Below the pieces are notes generated by a model that made no database searches, was not told the DNA's origin, and saw only the letters and a list, made by a program, of their open reading frames with translations. Below, one piece after another: positions 12,819-14,871 of a DNA stretch of 14,871 nucleotides. Source of the DNA: Rhodobacter sp. (GTDB lineage Bacteria; Pseudomonadota; Alphaproteobacteria; Rhodobacterales; Rhodobacteraceae); the NCBI GenBank assembly GCA_013824045.1, contig PNND01000270.1:1-14871 (forward strand). Reading direction: 5' to 3'. The translations under genes were made by a program, and so were the position numbers. Every line of letters starts with the position of its first letter. The stretch's first letter is position 1.

Positions 12819-12904
12819 CAAGCCGAGGGCATTTTCCGCCCTAACTCCATCCCGAAACTCAAGCTCAACGCCGCGGGAACAGCGGCAGACAGGCAGGATT
12901 GACG

Positions 12905-13333
12905 ATGTTCGATATCGCATGGCTTTGGGGCCTTTTGGGCGGACTGCTGATCGGCAGCGCGGCGGCGCTCTATCTTCTGGTGAATGGCCGCATCATGGGG
13001 GCCTCTGGCATCGTCGGCGGGCTGGTCGATGGCAGCGGCCGCGACAACTGGATGGAAGCGTTGTCCTTCCTTGGCGGTCTGATCCTCGTACCCGCCCTGA
13101 TCGCTTGGGTTTTCGGCGGGGCTGAAACGCATCTGACCGGAAACTGGGCGGTGATCATCATCAGCGGCCTGCTCGTCGGGCTTGGCACGCGGCTCGCCAA
13201 TGGCTGCACCTCGGGTCATGGCGTCTGCGGCATCTCGCGCCTGTCGTTGCGCAGCATCGTCGCCACGGTCTTCTACATCCTTGCGGGCGGTCTTGTGATG
13301 GTCATGGCCCGTCACGTGCTGGGCTGGGTCTGA
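12905..13333 (+). CDS. YeeE/YedE-type membrane protein (PmpA-like), sulfur transport half
   Basis: A 142-residue inner-membrane protein of the Sulf_transp (YeeE/YedE) family with about four hydrophobic helices. The signature NGCTSGHGVCGISRLSLRS (about 99-117) carries Cys101 and Cys108, the conserved cysteines thought to relay thiosulfate or other sulfane sulfur through the membrane. The protein is about half the size of full-length YeeE, as expected for a PmpA partner that works with the PmpB-like protein encoded next. ATG 12905 has AGGA seven bases upstream. It follows the dioxygenase by 123 bases containing hairpins and precedes its partner by only two bases. In BigR-type operons such pairs accompany the same dioxygenase. 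Confidence 0.9.
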   Translation: MFDIAWLWGLLGGLLIGSAAALYLLVNGRIMGASGIVGGLVDGSGRDNWMEALSFLGGLILVPALIAWVFGGAETHLTGNWAVIIISGLLVGLGTRLANGCTSGHGVCGISRLSLRSIVATVFYILAGGLVMVMARHVLGWV

Positions 13334-13335
13334 CC

Positions 13336-13776
13336 ATGAAACAGAACCTCTTCTCCGCCCTCGCCGGCGCGATCTTCGGCATCGGCCTGTTGATCTCCGG
13401 CATGACCGACACCACCCGCGTGCAAGGCTGGCTTGACGTCTTCGGCGAATGGGACCCGACCCTCGCCTTCGTTCTGGGCGGTGCCCTGATCCCCATGGCC
13501 ATCGCCTGGCGCATCGCCGCCCGTCGGCGCACCGCGCTCTTGGGGCGGACCATCCCCCTCCAGCCGGGCGGCACCACCACCGATGCGCCGCTGGTCATCG
13601 GCTCCACCCTCTTCGGCGCAGGCTGGGCGCTGTCGGGCCTCTGCCCGGGCCCGGCCCTGGCCTCGCTCGGCTGGGGTGGCACGGGCGGTCTGGTCTTCCT
13701 TATCGCCATGCTCGCGGGTATGGTCGCCGCACCCGCCGCCCGAACGCGGCTCGACCGGCTGGCGGCCGCACCATAA
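13336..13776 (+). CDS. YeeE/YedE-type membrane protein (DUF6691, PmpB-like), second half
   Basis: A 146-residue inner-membrane protein of the DUF6691/PmpB group with about four hydrophobic helices. The two internal signatures of the family are visible: AIFGIGLLISGMTDTTRVQG (about 12-31) and GAGWALSGLCPGPALASLG (about 94-112), the latter with Cys103. It is the complement of the preceding PmpA-like protein; together they have the content of one full-length YeeE-type sulfur-compound transporter. It starts two bases after its partner's stop, implying translational coupling and likely assembly as a heteromer. Transport of thiosulfate or persulfide is inferred from the family, not shown here. Confidence 0.9.
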   Translation: MKQNLFSALAGAIFGIGLLISGMTDTTRVQGWLDVFGEWDPTLAFVLGGALIPMAIAWRIAARRRTALLGRTIPLQPGGTTTDAPLVIGSTLFGAGWALSGLCPGPALASLGWGGTGGLVFLIAMLAGMVAAPAARTRLDRLAAAP

Positions 13777-13805
13777 GCGGCGCCACACAGACCGAGGATT
13801 AAAGA

Positions 13806-14234
13806 ATGGACATCCGCGCCCTGACGCCCAGCTATGCCGTGTCGCCCCAGATCGACCCCGCCGATCTGCCCGCGATCAAGGCGGCAGGATATACCACCAT
13901 CATCGACAACCGCCCCGATGGCGAGATCCCGCCCGATCTGCACACCGATGTGATGCGCAGCGCGGCCGAGGCGCTGGGTCTGGCCTTCATCGCCAATCCC
14001 GTGATCGGCGGAGCCATGACGATGGACAATGTCACCGCCCAGCGTGCCGCGATCGAGGCCGCCTCCGGCCCGGTCTTCGCCTATTGCGCCAGCGGCAACC
14101 GCTCTTCGGTCGTCTGGGCGCTGGCCCATGCGGGCCAGATGCCGGCAGATGATCTGATCGGCATCCCTGCCCGCTTCGGCTATCAGCTGGAACATCTGCG
14201 CCCCACACTGGAAAGCCTTGCCCAGCAAGGCTGA
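13806..14234 (+). CDS. TIGR01244 (DUF442) rhodanese-like sulfur transferase
   Basis: A 142-residue cytoplasmic protein of the TIGR01244/DUF442 family, the domain fused to the dioxygenase in Blh proteins. The active-site loop YCASGNRSS (about 93-101) contains Cys94 and Arg99. The C-x4-R spacing matches the six-residue rhodanese loop rather than the C-x5-R of protein phosphatases, which supports handling of sulfane sulfur. The N-terminal part has the family's VSPQIDPADLPAIKAAGYTT and IIDNRPDGE segments. It starts 29 bases after the PmpB-like gene with AGGA about ten bases before the ATG, and ends the operon. The dioxygenase and this protein are encoded as separate chains here. Confidence 0.92.
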   Translation: MDIRALTPSYAVSPQIDPADLPAIKAAGYTTIIDNRPDGEIPPDLHTDVMRSAAEALGLAFIANPVIGGAMTMDNVTAQRAAIEAASGPVFAYCASGNRSSVVWALAHAGQMPADDLIGIPARFGYQLEHLRPTLESLAQQG

Positions 14235-14260
14235 CAGGCCTGCCCCAACCCGCGCCCGGT

Positions 14261-14871
14261 TCAGGATCGCCGCTCCATAAGGGCGGGGGTCTGCACCGGC
14301 GGGGCACCCGCCTCCACGTGCTCTGCGGTCAAGCGCACTGCCCGCAGATTGCCCTGCCGCCCCAGCTTACCCGCCCCCACCTTGCGGCCATCCAGCCCTT
14401 CCATGGCGATGCGCGCGATATCGGCCCGGGGCAGCACAATTTCCTGCCCGACCTGCAAGTTCATCACCGTGCCCAAGGGCAGCGCCAGCCGCGACAGCAC
14501 CGCCTCCAGCCGCGCCTCTGCCCCAGCCACCTGCACCGCCAGCGCCTCGGTGAACCGGCCATCTGGGGGCGGCGGCACGGCCAGCCTGCCTTCCGCGCGT
14601 CCCTCGGGGATCGCCAAAAGCAAGGGGCCCGCCCGCGCGCCCAAAGCCAGATCCACATCCGCCACCAAGAGCCTGTAAGGCACATCCTCCAGCACCAGCG
14701 ACAGACCGCGCCCGCCATCCACTGTGGCGGCAAAACGGAACCCGCGCGCCCATTCGGGCAGCCCCGCCTCGCTGGCCCCTGCCTCCAGCCCGGTCAAGGC
14801 GCGGTCCAGTACCGGGGCTAGTAGCGCCGCATCCGTGCGCGTCGGGCGCCGCGCCACGCCACCGTCCAGCG
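14261..14871 (-). CDS. fliM: FliM-like flagellar motor switch protein, 5'-truncated by the window edge
   Basis: The frame is open to the right edge, so this is the C-terminal 202 or so residues of a larger protein. It has a middle-domain part (WARGFRFAATVDGGRGLSLV, then ADVDLALGARAGPLLLAIP) followed by a C-terminal SpoA domain with LEAVLSRLALPLGTVMNLQV, VGQEIVLPRADIARIAM and the basic GKLGRQGNLRAVRLT. The N-terminal RRPTRTDAALLAPVLD fits the FliM/FliN family found in Rhodobacteraceae. The protein would sit in the C-ring and set rotation direction. A type III secretion SctQ-type relative cannot be excluded from this fragment. It is convergent with the sulfur operon, 26 bases apart. An internal GTG at 14857 is not the start. 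Confidence 0.78.
   Translation of the reverse strand, partial: LDGGVARRPTRTDAALLAPVLDRALTGLEAGASEAGLPEWARGFRFAATVDGGRGLSLVLEDVPYRLLVADVDLALGARAGPLLLAIPEGRAEGRLAVPPPPDGRFTEALAVQVAGAEARLEAVLSRLALPLGTVMNLQVGQEIVLPRADIARIAMEGLDGRKVGAGKLGRQGNLRAVRLTAEHVEAGAPPVQTPALMERRS

Noticed and set aside
12038..13315. A 425-codon minus-strand frame across the dioxygenase and first YeeE/YedE genes
   Set aside because: Composition is shadow-like, it spans two well-supported genes and their gap, and no domain is recognisable.

Overview
The window is GC-rich, densely packed, ordinary-looking chromosome from an alphaproteobacterium, most likely of the Rhodobacteraceae (Rhodobacter/Paracoccus-like). Indicators are a GapR/DUF2312 protein, a PpaA/AerR-like cobalamin-binding protein, a DksA-like C4 zinc-finger protein of the alphaproteobacterial type, a persulfide dioxygenase operon with split YeeE/YedE halves, and a FliM-like motor protein. 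No transposase, integrase, phage gene or CRISPR array was seen, and no gene-free stretch exceeds about 300 bases.

Left part (1-2273): the tail of a sugar-type ABC permease converges, stop codon against stop codon, on a DUF1624 membrane acyltransferase-like gene. Divergent from the latter is a PpaA/AerR-like B12-binding regulator whose upstream gap contains a TGT-N12-ACA palindrome of the PpsR/CrtJ kind. Creatine block (2286-5620): a tightly coupled LysR - GlxA/AraC regulator pair is transcribed away from a creatinase with all its known catalytic positions intact. A perfect 7-bp inverted repeat lies in the gap between them. A hairpin terminator and tRNA-Thr(UGU) follow.

Middle (5963-9295): an FbpB-type two-domain iron(III) ABC permease is divergent from an unnamed 291-residue protein that looks like a degenerate sulfotransferase fold. 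Then come gapR (minus strand) and a small two-helix membrane protein (plus strand). Fatty-acid/DksA block (9292-11728, minus strand): a DksA/TraR-family gene and a 74-residue protein form a short operon. It is followed by a FadJ-like enoyl-CoA hydratase/3-hydroxyacyl-CoA dehydrogenase fusion in which catalytic residues of both activities appear to be lost.

Right part (11894-14871): a four-gene plus-strand operon for persulfide/sulfur handling (MBL-fold persulfide dioxygenase, two YeeE/YedE-type membrane proteins, TIGR01244/DUF442 rhodanese-like protein) starts from a shared divergent control region with the DksA-like gene. That region carries a 9/10 match to an FNR/FnrL box and a pair of TACATT repeats. 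A 5'-truncated FliM-like gene closes the window on the minus strand. The most interesting leads are the degenerate FadJ-like enzyme, the FNR-like box in front of the persulfide operon, the inverted-repeat operator of the creatinase, and the PpsR-like site in front of an AerR-like protein that has no photosynthesis genes around it.
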